A stretch of 64,000 nucleotides of DNA from DASZFV01 sp035549075 (GTDB lineage: Bacteria > Myxococcota_A > Polyangia > Fen-1088), in NCBI GenBank assembly GCA_035549075.1, contig DASZRT010000118.1, positions 33,277 to 97,276 of the forward strand. Reading direction: 5' to 3'. Positions within the stretch are counted from its first letter, which is position 1. Each line of letters opens with the position of its first letter. Below, piece by piece: positions 9,778 to 17,725 of this stretch. The position numbers and the translations under genes are program-made. Under the pieces are notes generated by a model. It saw only the letters and a list, made by a program, of their open reading frames with translations, did no database searches and was not told the origin of the DNA.

Positions 9778-10344
9778 ATGGACCACGCCGCCGTGGACGC
9801 CGACCTGCTTCGCGGCCTGCGCGAGGGAGACGCCGACGCCCTCGCGGCCGCGTACGCGGCGCACGCGCCCAACGTGCTGCGCTTCCTCGTGCGCCTCACG
9901 GGCCGCCGCGACCTCGCCGAGGATCTCTTCCAAGAGACATGGGTGCGCCTCGCGCGCCACGCGCGCCGGCTCGAGGCCGACACGAACCTGCGCGCGTGGC
10001 TGCTCACCGTCGCGCGCAACCTGCACCGCGATCACGCGCGCTGGGCCGGCCTCGACGGCGAGCGCCTCGAGGCCCTCGCACGCTGGTGGTACTTGGACGC
10101 GTCCGACAGGCAGGCGCCCGAATCTGCGGCGATCGCCGCCGACGTTGGGGCGCGCGTCGAACGAGCCATGGCCCAGCTTCCGACCTCGGCGCGCGAGATC
10201 TTGTCGTTGGTTGCGGGCGAGGGCCTCGCCGTCGAAGACGCGGCCCGCGCGCTCGGCCTGACGCCCGAGGCCGCTCGCCAGCGCCTCCACCGCGCGCGCG
10301 CCGCGCTCGCCGAGATCCTGAACCGACAGGAGAAGACGCCATGA
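9778..10344 (+). CDS. ECF-family RNA polymerase sigma factor
   Basis: 188 residues with the two-domain sigma-70 group IV layout. Region 2 is at about residues 20-90 (NVLRFLVRLTGRRDLAEDLF, then ETWVRLARHA and LRAWLLTVARNLHRDH). Region 4 is at about 125-180 (AMAQLPTSAREILSLV, GLAVEDAARALGLTPEAARQ as the helix-turn-helix, then RLHRARAALAEIL). It directs polymerase to a specific stress or envelope regulon. The ATG at 9778 was chosen because region 1.2 starts there. Its stop overlaps the next small gene (ATGA), as usual for sigma/anti-sigma pairs. Confidence 0.9.
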   Translation: MDHAAVDADLLRGLREGDADALAAAYAAHAPNVLRFLVRLTGRRDLAEDLFQETWVRLARHARRLEADTNLRAWLLTVARNLHRDHARWAGLDGERLEALARWWYLDASDRQAPESAAIAADVGARVERAMAQLPTSAREILSLVAGEGLAVEDAARALGLTPEAARQRLHRARAALAEILNRQEKTP

Positions 10345-10580
10345 CGAACGTCGAGCAGATGAATGAGATCGACGCCGCGCTTCGCGATGCGCCGACGCCA
10401 CCGCCGTCCGACGCGCTCACGACACGCGTGCTGGGCCACGCGCGCGCCGCACTGACCGAAAATCGGCGACGACGCCCGAACCGCATCACCACCGCGCTCG
10501 GCCGCGCCGCCGTCGTCGCGGCCGTCGCCGTCTACTTGTCGTGGGCGGTCGACTTTCTGGCCTGGCTGGCCCGCACCTAG
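10341..10580 (+). CDS. Small single-pass membrane protein, candidate anti-sigma factor
   Basis: 79 residues: a charged cytoplasmic-type N-terminal part (VEQMNEIDAALRDAPTPPPS, then a basic NRRRRPNR) and one C-terminal membrane segment at about 50-75. Coupling to the sigma gene through ATGA and the one-membrane-span topology suggest it holds the sigma factor at the membrane. It lacks the Cys/His zinc motif of ZAS anti-sigma factors and is very short, so the role is inferred from context only. Confidence 0.6.
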   Translation: MTNVEQMNEIDAALRDAPTPPPSDALTTRVLGHARAALTENRRRRPNRITTALGRAAVVAAVAVYLSWAVDFLAWLART

Positions 10581-10597
10581 ACTAAGCTCTGCCGCCG

Positions 10598-11335
10598 ATG
10601 CAGGGCGCACCGACGGTCATCATCATCCCGACGTACAACGAGCGGGATTGCCTGCGCCAAATCGTGCCCGCCGTGCGGGCGGCCGCGCCCGACGCCGACG
10701 TGCTGATCGTCGACGACAATTCGCCCGACGGCACCGGTCAGCTCGCTGACGAGCTCGCCGCCGCCGATCAGCGCGTCCAGGTCCTGCACCGCGCGCACAA
10801 GCAAGGCCTCGGCGCCGCGTACCTCTCCGCGTTCCTGTTCGCGCTCGACTCCGACCGCGGCGCGAAGTGGAAGCGCATCGTCCAGATGGACGCCGACTTC
10901 TCGCACGACCCCGCCGATGTGCCGCGCCTGCTCGCGGCGCTCGACGCCGGCGCCGACCTCGCGATCGGCTCGCGCTACGTCGAAGGCGGCGGCACCGAGA
11001 ACTGGGGCCTCGGCCGCCGCGTCATCAGCCGCGGCGGCGGCGCTTACGCGCGCACGGTCCTCGGCGTCGGCATCCAGGACCTCACGGCGGGCTTCAAGGC
11101 GTGGAAGGCCGAGACGCTGCGGGGGATCGATCTGAATGCCGTCTCGGCGAAGGGCTACGGCTTCCAGATCGAGATGACGTTCCGCGCGCTCCGCAACGGC
11201 TTCAAGGTCACGGAAGTTCCCATCAGGTTCATCGACCGTCGCGTCGGCCAGTCGAAGATGTCGGGCACGATCTTCTTCGAGGCGCTCACGCTCGTGTGGT
11301 CGCTGCGCATGCGCATCCCGCCGAGCCGCGGCTGA
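10598..11335 (+). CDS. Polyprenol monophosphomannose synthase (GT2, DPM1-like)
   Basis: Transfers mannose from GDP-mannose to polyprenyl phosphate. The 245-residue GT2 fold has VIIIPTYNERDCLRQIVPAV, VDDNSPDGTGQLADEL, QMDADFSHDPADVP (the DXD-like metal site), IGSRYVEGGG and GYGFQIEMTFRALRNGFKV, all typical of DPM1-type soluble enzymes. It lacks the C-terminal membrane anchor found in some homologues. The lipid-linked mannose could feed the GT87 protein encoded at 44928-46121. It starts 17 bases after the putative anti-sigma gene. Confidence 0.88.
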   Translation: MQGAPTVIIIPTYNERDCLRQIVPAVRAAAPDADVLIVDDNSPDGTGQLADELAAADQRVQVLHRAHKQGLGAAYLSAFLFALDSDRGAKWKRIVQMDADFSHDPADVPRLLAALDAGADLAIGSRYVEGGGTENWGLGRRVISRGGGAYARTVLGVGIQDLTAGFKAWKAETLRGIDLNAVSAKGYGFQIEMTFRALRNGFKVTEVPIRFIDRRVGQSKMSGTIFFEALTLVWSLRMRIPPSRG

Positions 11336-11389
11336 GACCACCACATCGTCGCGACACTCCGTCGGTGGCGGCGACGGGATTTCATGTGA

Positions 11390-11406
11390 TGATGCGGGCC
11401 AAACTT
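11390..11406 (+). promoter_or_regulatory. 17-base motif shared with 14836-14852
   Basis: TGATGCGGGCCAAACTT, matching 16 of 17 bases with a second intergenic site upstream of the acyltransferase gene. It lies 7 bases before the next ATG. It may be an operator or an ECF-type promoter element. Confidence 0.35.
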
Positions 11407-11413
11407 GGCTCGA

Positions 11414-12400
11414 ATGAAAATGAAATCGTCTCGCTTGATTGGGTGTTCATCGTTGGTCGTCGTCCTTTCGCTCGCCGCCGTCGCGCCCGCGCACGCCGAG
11501 GACGCCGAGGAGCTGATTCGCCAGGGCGTGGCCCTCCGGCGCGCTGGAAAAGACGGCGCCGCATTCGGGTACTTCGAGCGGGCCTATCAAGTCGCTCATA
11601 CGCCGCGGAGCGCGGCGCAGCTCGGCCTCGTCGAGCTCGCGCTCGACCGCGCGCCCGACGCCGAGACGCACCTGACCGAAGCGCTCGCGACGAACGACCC
11701 GTGGGTCGAGCAGAACCACGCGAGCCTCGAGACGGCGCGGACCAATGCACGCAAGAAGCTCGCGCGCGTCGAGCTCGTCGGCGCGCCGAGCGGCGCGCGC
11801 GTGACGGTTGGAGCACGCACGCTCGACGTGCCGGCCGACGGCGTCGTGTGGATCGCGCCGAGCGCCGTCGCCATTTCGATTTCGGTCGCAGCGGCCGACG
11901 GGCGCACGGTCGAGGTGAAGGTCGCTTCCGTCTCCGCTGGCGCCTCGACGCGCGTCGAGGTCCAGATGCCGCCGCCCGTTCCCGCGGCACCGCCACCTGC
12001 ACCAGTTGAAAGCGCCACGTCGCCGACACCGAGCGAGCCAGCCGAAGCGGCCACGCCGAACGACGGCGGCAAACGCGCGCGCCGCATCGCCGGCATCGTC
12101 ACGGGCGCGGCCGGCGTCGCGCTCGGCGTCGCGGGCGTCGTCGTCTACGAGGCGGGCTCGTCGAAGCTCGACGCCATCAAGAAGGACGCCGCGAACCACA
12201 AGCCGTACGACACGGCGAACGGAAACTACCAAACGCTGGGGGACGCGGGCATCGCGCTCATCGCCGTGGGTGGCGCGGCCGTCGCGACGGGCGTCGTCCT
12301 CTACGTCCTCAACCGAGACGCCGAGCCGGCGGCCGAACCCAGAGTCGCGTTCGGCTATGTCCCCGGCGGCGGCGTCCTGCAGATCGGCGGGCGTTTCTAA
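11414..12400 (+). CDS. Secreted TPR/PEGA-like protein with C-terminal membrane segments
   Basis: 328 residues not assigned to a named family. A signal peptide (about 1-27, ending PAHAEDAEE) is followed by TPR-like helices (GVALRRAGKDGAAFGYFERA, and AQLGLVELAL further on). Next comes a PEGA-like beta segment (VELVGAPSGARVTVGARTLD), a Pro/Ala-rich linker and two hydrophobic stretches near 225-245 and 280-300. Such proteins are common in myxobacterial envelopes; the function is unknown. The stop overlaps the next ATG by one base (TAATG), so the two are coupled. Confidence 0.8.
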   Translation: MKMKSSRLIGCSSLVVVLSLAAVAPAHAEDAEELIRQGVALRRAGKDGAAFGYFERAYQVAHTPRSAAQLGLVELALDRAPDAETHLTEALATNDPWVEQNHASLETARTNARKKLARVELVGAPSGARVTVGARTLDVPADGVVWIAPSAVAISISVAAADGRTVEVKVASVSAGASTRVEVQMPPPVPAAPPPAPVESATSPTPSEPAEAATPNDGGKRARRIAGIVTGAAGVALGVAGVVVYEAGSSKLDAIKKDAANHKPYDTANGNYQTLGDAGIALIAVGGAAVATGVVLYVLNRDAEPAAEPRVAFGYVPGGGVLQIGGRF

Positions 12401-14769
12401 TGCGCGCGCACCTTCATCGAGAGCGGCTCGCGGCGATCGCGACGTGCCTCGTCGTCGGCGTCTTCGGCCCCGCGTGCCTCAAGCTCGACCTTCCGAGCGG
12501 CAGCTTCAAGTGCTCGACCGACCATCAATGCCCCTCGCCGTACACGTGCGATCGCACGAACGACGTCTGCGTGAAGGGCGCCCGAGGTCCCGACGGTGGC
12601 GCCGGCTCCGGTGGCAACGGCGGCACGGGCGGGACGACGGTCGGAACCGGTGGGCAGGGCGGTGACACCACTGGTGGCACCGGCGGCGGCAGCGACACCG
12701 GGGGCGTGGGCGGCGGCACCGTCACGGGCGGCGCGTCGGGCGGCGGAACGACCGGCTCGGGCGGCGCGGGCGGCGCGGGTGGCGCGATGGCCACGGGCGG
12801 CGCGCCCGGCTGCGACACCGGCAAGCACCTCTGCGTCGGCAGCTGCGTCGACAACAAATCGATCGACCACTGCGGCGGCTCGTGCGACGTGTGCAAGCCG
12901 CCCGCGAACGCGACGGCGACCTGCGACGGCACGAACTGCGGCTTCACGTGCACCGGGAACCTGAAGGCGTGCAAAGGCGCCTGCATCGCGATGACCGCCT
13001 GCTGTGACGACAGCGAGTGCGCGCCCATGGGCGGCAAGGTCGGCCAGTGCGACTCGAGCACGCACATGTGCAGCTATGCCTGCGGCAGCGGCACGATGCC
13101 GTGCGGACAAACGTGCATCCCCACGTCCGGCTGCTGCGCCGAGAGCGACTGCGCCGGCGAGTGCAAGTCGTGCGTCAACAACATGTGCGTCAAGGTCGTC
13201 AGCAAGGACGACACCGACAGCTGCAAGGGCACGTGCGACGCGAACGGCGCCTGCCACAGCAAGCAGGGCCAGGCGTGCACGACCGTCGCCGCGGGCTGCA
13301 TCACGGGCACGACGTGCGCCGACGGCGTCTGCTGCAACACCGCCTGCACCGAGACGTGCAAGGCGTGCGACCTCGCGACGTCGCTCGGCACGTGCACGCT
13401 GCTGGCCTCGGGCTCGACGCCGCACGGCGGCCGCGCGTGCGGCGGCACGGGCACGTGCGCCGGAACGTGCGCGGGCGCGACGACGGGCGCGTGCACGTTC
13501 CCGACGACGACCTGCGGCTCCAAGACGTGCTCGGGCACCACGGACCTCGTCGGCGCTGGCACGTGCTCGGCCGGAACCTGCATGACGCCGCAGCCGGTGA
13601 CGTGCTCGGGCGGCTTCGCGTGCAGCGCCGGCGCCTGCAAGACCTCGTGCACCGCCGACGCCGACTGCGCCGCGACCAGCTTCTGCGGCAGCGACGGCAA
13701 GTGCCACGTCGACGCCGTCCAGATCGCCTGTGGCGCGACACACACGTGCGCCGTGCTCGCCGACGGCTCGATGCGCTGCTGGGGCGACAACGGCGACGGC
13801 GAGCTCGGCAACAACAACCAGGGCGTCAACTCACCGACGCCGGTCGTCGTCCAAGGCCTCGGGTCCGCCAAGGCCATCGCGATCGGCGCGGGACGTTTCA
13901 ACACCTGCGCCGTCATCTCGGGTGGCACCGTGCGCTGCTGGGGCGAGAACGCCTACGGCCAGGACGGCGACGCCTCGGCGCCCGCGAACCGCGACGCGTC
14001 GTCGGCGGTCCCGATGGTCACGGGCGCGACGGCCGTGGCGGTCGGCGACCACCACGCCTGCGCGCTCGTCGCCGGCGGCGGCATCAAGTGCTGGGGCAAC
14101 AACTACAACGGCCAGATCGGCAATCAAACGACCTCGACGACCGAGTTCCCGACGAGCGTGCTCGTCAACGGCGGCGCCGCGCTCACGGGCGCGGTCTCGG
14201 TCGACGCCGGTTACGGCGACACGTGCGCCGCGCTCGGCACGGGCGGCGTCCTGTGCTGGGGCGGCCGCGTCGGCGCGAGCGGCAGCGCGCTCGTGCCCGA
14301 GACCGTGTCCTCGCTCTCGGGCGCGACGAGCGTGACCGTGAGCGAAGGCGGCAACGCGTGCGCCATCTACGGCGCGGGCGGCGCCATCAAGTGCTGGGGC
14401 ACAGCGCCGTTGGGCGACGCCAGCTTCCCGCCGGCCGCCTCGGCGACCCCCGTCGCCCCGTACGGCAACCTCATGGGCTTCGTGTCGCTCTCCGCGGGCG
14501 ACGGCGGGACGTGCGGCGTGCTGGGTGACGGGACCGGCCGCTGCTGGGGCGCCAAGTACCTCCTCGGCAGCAATGCCTCGGACGACACCAACCAGCCCGG
14601 CAGCGTCTCGAACCTCACCAGCGCGAAGACGGTTTGCACCGGCGCCACGCACGCGTGCGCGGTGCTCGCGAACGGCTCCGTGAAGTGCTGGGGCACGAAC
14701 GACAACGGCGAGCTCGGCGTGACCGACTCGACGGCCGGCAAGACCCCCGTGCTCGTCACGCCCTGGTGA
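12400..14769 (+). CDS. Cys-rich lipoprotein with RCC1-type beta-propeller repeats
   Basis: 789 residues. The N terminus has a type II signal peptide with lipobox GPAC at about residue 26. A Gly/Thr-rich linker follows (about 67-135), then a disulphide-rich domain with dozens of Cys (about 138-445, knottin-like CxxxxDCAA patterns). The C-terminal third has RCC1/BNR-like repeats, each around GATHTCAVLADGSMRCWG. This layout is typical of myxobacterial surface proteins thought to bind other proteins or surfaces. It is coupled to the preceding envelope gene; no enzyme motif was seen. Confidence 0.88.
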   Translation: MRAHLHRERLAAIATCLVVGVFGPACLKLDLPSGSFKCSTDHQCPSPYTCDRTNDVCVKGARGPDGGAGSGGNGGTGGTTVGTGGQGGDTTGGTGGGSDTGGVGGGTVTGGASGGGTTGSGGAGGAGGAMATGGAPGCDTGKHLCVGSCVDNKSIDHCGGSCDVCKPPANATATCDGTNCGFTCTGNLKACKGACIAMTACCDDSECAPMGGKVGQCDSSTHMCSYACGSGTMPCGQTCIPTSGCCAESDCAGECKSCVNNMCVKVVSKDDTDSCKGTCDANGACHSKQGQACTTVAAGCITGTTCADGVCCNTACTETCKACDLATSLGTCTLLASGSTPHGGRACGGTGTCAGTCAGATTGACTFPTTTCGSKTCSGTTDLVGAGTCSAGTCMTPQPVTCSGGFACSAGACKTSCTADADCAATSFCGSDGKCHVDAVQIACGATHTCAVLADGSMRCWGDNGDGELGNNNQGVNSPTPVVVQGLGSAKAIAIGAGRFNTCAVISGGTVRCWGENAYGQDGDASAPANRDASSAVPMVTGATAVAVGDHHACALVAGGGIKCWGNNYNGQIGNQTTSTTEFPTSVLVNGGAALTGAVSVDAGYGDTCAALGTGGVLCWGGRVGASGSALVPETVSSLSGATSVTVSEGGNACAIYGAGGAIKCWGTAPLGDASFPPAASATPVAPYGNLMGFVSLSAGDGGTCGVLGDGTGRCWGAKYLLGSNASDDTNQPGSVSNLTSAKTVCTGATHACAVLANGSVKCWGTNDNGELGVTDSTAGKTPVLVTPW

Positions 14770-14835
14770 GCCGTCGAGCGCGCGCCGGGTAGGGCGCAGG
14801 CTCGTCAGCTTCATGGCGCGACGACACCGGTCCTG

Positions 14836-14852
14836 TGATGCGGGACAAACTT
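14836..14852 (+). promoter_or_regulatory. 17-base motif shared with 11390-11406
   Basis: TGATGCGGGACAAACTT, one mismatch from the copy at 11390-11406. It lies 49 bases upstream of the acyltransferase start. A TATTCT hexamer (14891-14896) sits further downstream, 5 bases from the ATG. Confidence 0.35.
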
Positions 14853-14901
14853 TCGCCCCTAGGGAGTCAAGGACTTAGGCGCGGCGCCGATATTCTGACG
14901 C

Positions 14902-16158
14902 ATGGCCGTCGCCGTAGTCCCGACACTGGACGGAAGCAGCGTCACGCTCCCGTCCGATCGAACGCCGGGCGAGCGCGCCGCGAAGGCGAAGGTGACGCTC
15001 GTCGGCAGCAAGGTTCGCTGCATCTCCGTCACGACGCCGGCCGAGCTCGAAGCGCTCGAAGGGCGCTGGCGAACGCTGCTGTCGAACGCCGCGCTTCAAT
15101 CACCATACTTCTCATGGGATTTCGCCGACGAGTGGTTGCGGCATTTCGTGCGCGGCCGCGTGGGCGGCGCGACGGGTGATTTCGAGGTCGTCGTGGTCGT
15201 CGACGCCGCGGGCAACGACGTCGCCATCGCGCCGTTCTATCTCGAGCGAAACCTGGGCATCGCGGCGTTCGGTCACATCCTGCAGCCGTTCGGCCGAAGC
15301 AACTCGTTCGAGCCGATGACTGACGAGCCGATCGCGATCTTCCGCAGCGGCACCGAGGTCGAGGCGACGGCGGCGATCCGCGAGCACGTGTTGGCGCGCT
15401 GGGGGAGCCGCTGTGACGTCGCGACGATGTGGGTTCCTTCGGGCGGCGACAAGCTCGAGAAGAAACAGGTGGGCGGCGCGCCGGGCGCGCTCGGCGTCAC
15501 GCGCCTCGGCGAGGGCCCGCTCGTCGTCCCGTTGGCCCGCAGCTGGCCGGCGTTCCTCGCGGGCCTGTCGAAGTCGATGCGAGACAACGTCTCGTATTAC
15601 CCGCGCAAGCTGTCGCGTGAGATTGGCCAGTGGTCCATGTCCGTCGCGCGCAAGCCCGACGAGGTGGCCGAGGCCGCGCGCGCGCTCGTGGCGCTGCACC
15701 ACGCCCGCAGCCAAGCGACGACGGGCCTCAAGCACATCGATCACATCCCGACGGCCCACCACGCGGCGTTCCTGCACGCGTGGTTCCAGCGCGCGGCGAT
15801 GCGCGACCAGATCGCCATCATGACGCTGAAGATCCGTGGCGAGGTCGTGGCCGCCCAGGTGTTCCTCGAGAGCCCGGGATGCGTCTCGATTTACTACTCG
15901 GGCTTCGACGCCCGCTATCACCGCTACAGCCCGCTCACGGTCATCACCGCCGAGATGGTCCGCATGTCGATCGAGCGCGGACGCGGACGCATCGAGTTCC
16001 CGCCGGGCTCGAAACTGTGGAAGTCCCGCTGGAACGCCCGCGAAGATCACAAGCCGTTCGAGATGTCGTTCTACGCGACGCGACCCGCGTCGCTGGTTCG
16101 CGGCGTCGTGCGCCGGGTCTACTTTCGCCTGACGGCCGCGGCGGCCACCGGCGCCTGA
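14902..16158 (+). CDS. GNAT/FemAB-like acyltransferase (CelD/BcsL family)
   Basis: 418 residues with the double-GNAT layout of the BioF2/CelD-like family, often tied to exopolysaccharide or peptidoglycan modification. Visible signs: SPYFSWDFADEWLRHF at about 70-85, a basic middle segment (SKSMRDNVSYYPRKL), the acceptor-side ALVALHHARSQA, and IMTLKIRGEVVAAQVFLESP, YYSGFDARYHRYSPLTVIT and GRGRIEFPPG in the second GNAT half. No signal peptide, so cytoplasmic. Stands alone, flanked by an intergenic motif upstream and a hairpin downstream. The donor and acceptor cannot be deduced. Confidence 0.8.
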   Translation: MAVAVVPTLDGSSVTLPSDRTPGERAAKAKVTLVGSKVRCISVTTPAELEALEGRWRTLLSNAALQSPYFSWDFADEWLRHFVRGRVGGATGDFEVVVVVDAAGNDVAIAPFYLERNLGIAAFGHILQPFGRSNSFEPMTDEPIAIFRSGTEVEATAAIREHVLARWGSRCDVATMWVPSGGDKLEKKQVGGAPGALGVTRLGEGPLVVPLARSWPAFLAGLSKSMRDNVSYYPRKLSREIGQWSMSVARKPDEVAEAARALVALHHARSQATTGLKHIDHIPTAHHAAFLHAWFQRAAMRDQIAIMTLKIRGEVVAAQVFLESPGCVSIYYSGFDARYHRYSPLTVITAEMVRMSIERGRGRIEFPPGSKLWKSRWNAREDHKPFEMSFYATRPASLVRGVVRRVYFRLTAAAATGA

Positions 16159-16185
16159 GGCTCGGCCCGCGGCTCCGTCCGAGCC
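16159..16185 (+). terminator. Hairpin after the acyltransferase gene
   Basis: GGCTCGG and CCGAGCC form a perfect 7-bp stem with a 13-base loop directly after the stop codon. No T-run follows, so it may be a weak or Rho-assisted terminator. Confidence 0.4.
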
Positions 16186-16501
16186 CCGCTTCGCCCGAAC
16201 CCAATTGTCCGATAATAAGCATTCTGTTAACTTAGGCGAACGACGAAAATCGGGTCGCGGGCCGAACGCACGCCCCCTCGAATCGGTTCGACGTCCGGCG
16301 CGCCTTCCACGCGCGAGACAGAGGCACGACCGCCGCGTTCGATCCGCACACCCATCTCGAGATCGAAATCGCTCTCCCTTCATCGAGGAGAAACGAGCTG
16401 GAAACGTTCGCGCGCTGAACGTCTCGCCTCGTGCGCATCGTCGACGCTCGCGCGTGCTGTTCAGGAATTGCGTCCAGCAGCCGTATGCTAGTGTTGAAGA
16501 G
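16186..16501 (+). other. Intergenic region, about 316 bases, no gene
   Basis: An AT-rich patch at 16203-16236 (TTGTCCGATAATAAGC, then TTAACTTAGG) stands out against the GC-rich surroundings and could be a promoter or a protein-binding site. The rest is GC-rich with no convincing coding pattern, although one frame stays open from 16205 into the next gene. TATGCT at 16484-16489 is a candidate -10 element 12 bases before the next start. Confidence 0.5.
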
Positions 16502-17005
16502 ATGGACTTCGAGGAGTTCGAACAGCTGGTCCTGAAGGTGCTGTTCGAAACCGACGTCCCCGTGACCGCCGCGCACGTCGCCTACCTCGGCCGCGTGTCG
16601 GTCCGCACCGCCGAGCGCCACCTCGCGCGCATGGTCGAGCAAGGCACGCTGCTCGTGCGGACGTCGACCGCGGGCATCGTCGAGTACGTCTACCCGGGCC
16701 GCAAGCCCATCGCCGTCAACGGCAACGTCCCCGCCGTCGGCGGCCTCGGCGCTGGCCACATTGGGCCGCCGCCGATCTCGGCCGGCGATCCGTTCTTCAT
16801 GACGCTGCGGCCGCGCGCGAACCCGGTCACGGCCGTGATGCTGTCGATGCTGATCCCGGGCGCCGGCCACATCTACGCGGGCCGCGCCGGCGCCGGCATC
16901 GCCTGGATGGCGACGACGCTCATGGGCTACGCGTGCTTCTTCCTGCCGGGCCTGTTCCTGCACGGCCTCTGCTTGGTCAGCGCCGCGCAGACGCGCTCGC
17001 GCTGA
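16502..17005 (+). CDS. Winged-helix protein with C-terminal membrane hairpin
   Basis: 167 residues. Residues 1-60 look like a winged-helix DNA-binding fold (FEQLVLKVLFETDVPVTAAH, the recognition-type VSVRTAERHLARMVEQGTLL, then a wing ending EYVYPGRK). A short linker leads to a C-terminal part with two hydrophobic segments (about 110-125 and 133-160) around MLIPGAGHIYAGRAGAG, resembling TM2/DUF5683-type tails. The ATG at 16502 was chosen because upstream codons do not look coding. A membrane-tethered regulator is possible; the family is otherwise unrecognised. Confidence 0.7.
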   Translation: MDFEEFEQLVLKVLFETDVPVTAAHVAYLGRVSVRTAERHLARMVEQGTLLVRTSTAGIVEYVYPGRKPIAVNGNVPAVGGLGAGHIGPPPISAGDPFFMTLRPRANPVTAVMLSMLIPGAGHIYAGRAGAGIAWMATTLMGYACFFLPGLFLHGLCLVSAAQTRSR

Positions 17006-17017
17006 GTCGCCCGCCGG

Positions 17018-17677
17018 TCAGCCCGCGTTGACGACGCCGCTCGGGTCGTCGCCGGTCTTCTCGAGGCTCTCTTCCTTGCGCTTGCGCAGGTCGCGTAGCT
17101 CGTCGAGCGCCCGCTGCATCGACGGAGAACGTGGCTCCGCCGAGGTCTCGAGCACGGCCATCGTGCTCGAGATGACGCGCAGGTCGTCCTCGGCGCGCGC
17201 GCGCAGCGACTGGTGCATCTCGCGAAACGCCGAATAAAACTCCTGGAGCTCGTCGCCCTTGCGTAAGTTCTGCGGCACGGGCCCCAGGCGGTTGTCGCGC
17301 ACGCGCCCGTAGAACGACGCAATCTTGTACAGCGGCCCCGCGACCTTGTGCGTGATGAGGATGCCGACGGCGCTGATCGACAAGATCAGCACGACGCCGA
17401 AGCCGACGATGCCCCACAGCACGACGCGATCGCTGTTGGCGAACTGCTTCTGCAGCTCGTCGGCGTTCGACGGGTCGACGACGCTGGTCAGGAGGATGAT
17501 CTTCGAGACGTCGCGCGTCGCCTGGTACATCTTGAAGCCCAGGAACGCCGTCAGGAAGATCGCGACGACGACGATCGTCGCCGTGTAACGAAGCTGCAGC
17601 CCGACGTCCAGCAGGTAGTTGCGAACCCTGCGCTTGTAGACCGGCCGCGGCGACGACGCCGCATCGCTGCTGTTCAT
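17018..17677 (-). CDS. Two-span membrane protein with HAMP-like domain
   Basis: 219 residues. Membrane spans at about 30-52 (YTATIVVVAIFLTAFLGF) and 90-112 (VLWGIVGFGVVLILSISAVG) flank a small extracytoplasmic loop. The HAMP-like segment ITHKVAGPLYKIASFYGRVR follows, then a charged helical, probably coiled-coil tail without a kinase or methyl-accepting output domain. A GGAGG site supports ATG 17677 over the TTG 12 bases upstream. It is the last gene of a minus-strand cluster after the HEAT protein gene (48 bases). It may transmit or dock envelope signals; not a full chemoreceptor. Confidence 0.7.
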   Translation of the reverse strand: MNSSDAASSPRPVYKRRVRNYLLDVGLQLRYTATIVVVAIFLTAFLGFKMYQATRDVSKIILLTSVVDPSNADELQKQFANSDRVVLWGIVGFGVVLILSISAVGILITHKVAGPLYKIASFYGRVRDNRLGPVPQNLRKGDELQEFYSAFREMHQSLRARAEDDLRVISSTMAVLETSAEPRSPSMQRALDELRDLRKRKEESLEKTGDDPSGVVNAG

Positions 17678-17725
17678 GAGTGCCTCCAAGTCCGCATCAG
17701 ATCCGCCCTCTTGTGTCCCAGCATA

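Noticed and set aside
16205..16501. N-terminal extension of the winged-helix gene
   Set aside because: Basic, low-complexity translation with no homology pattern; a promoter-like TATGCT sits within it.
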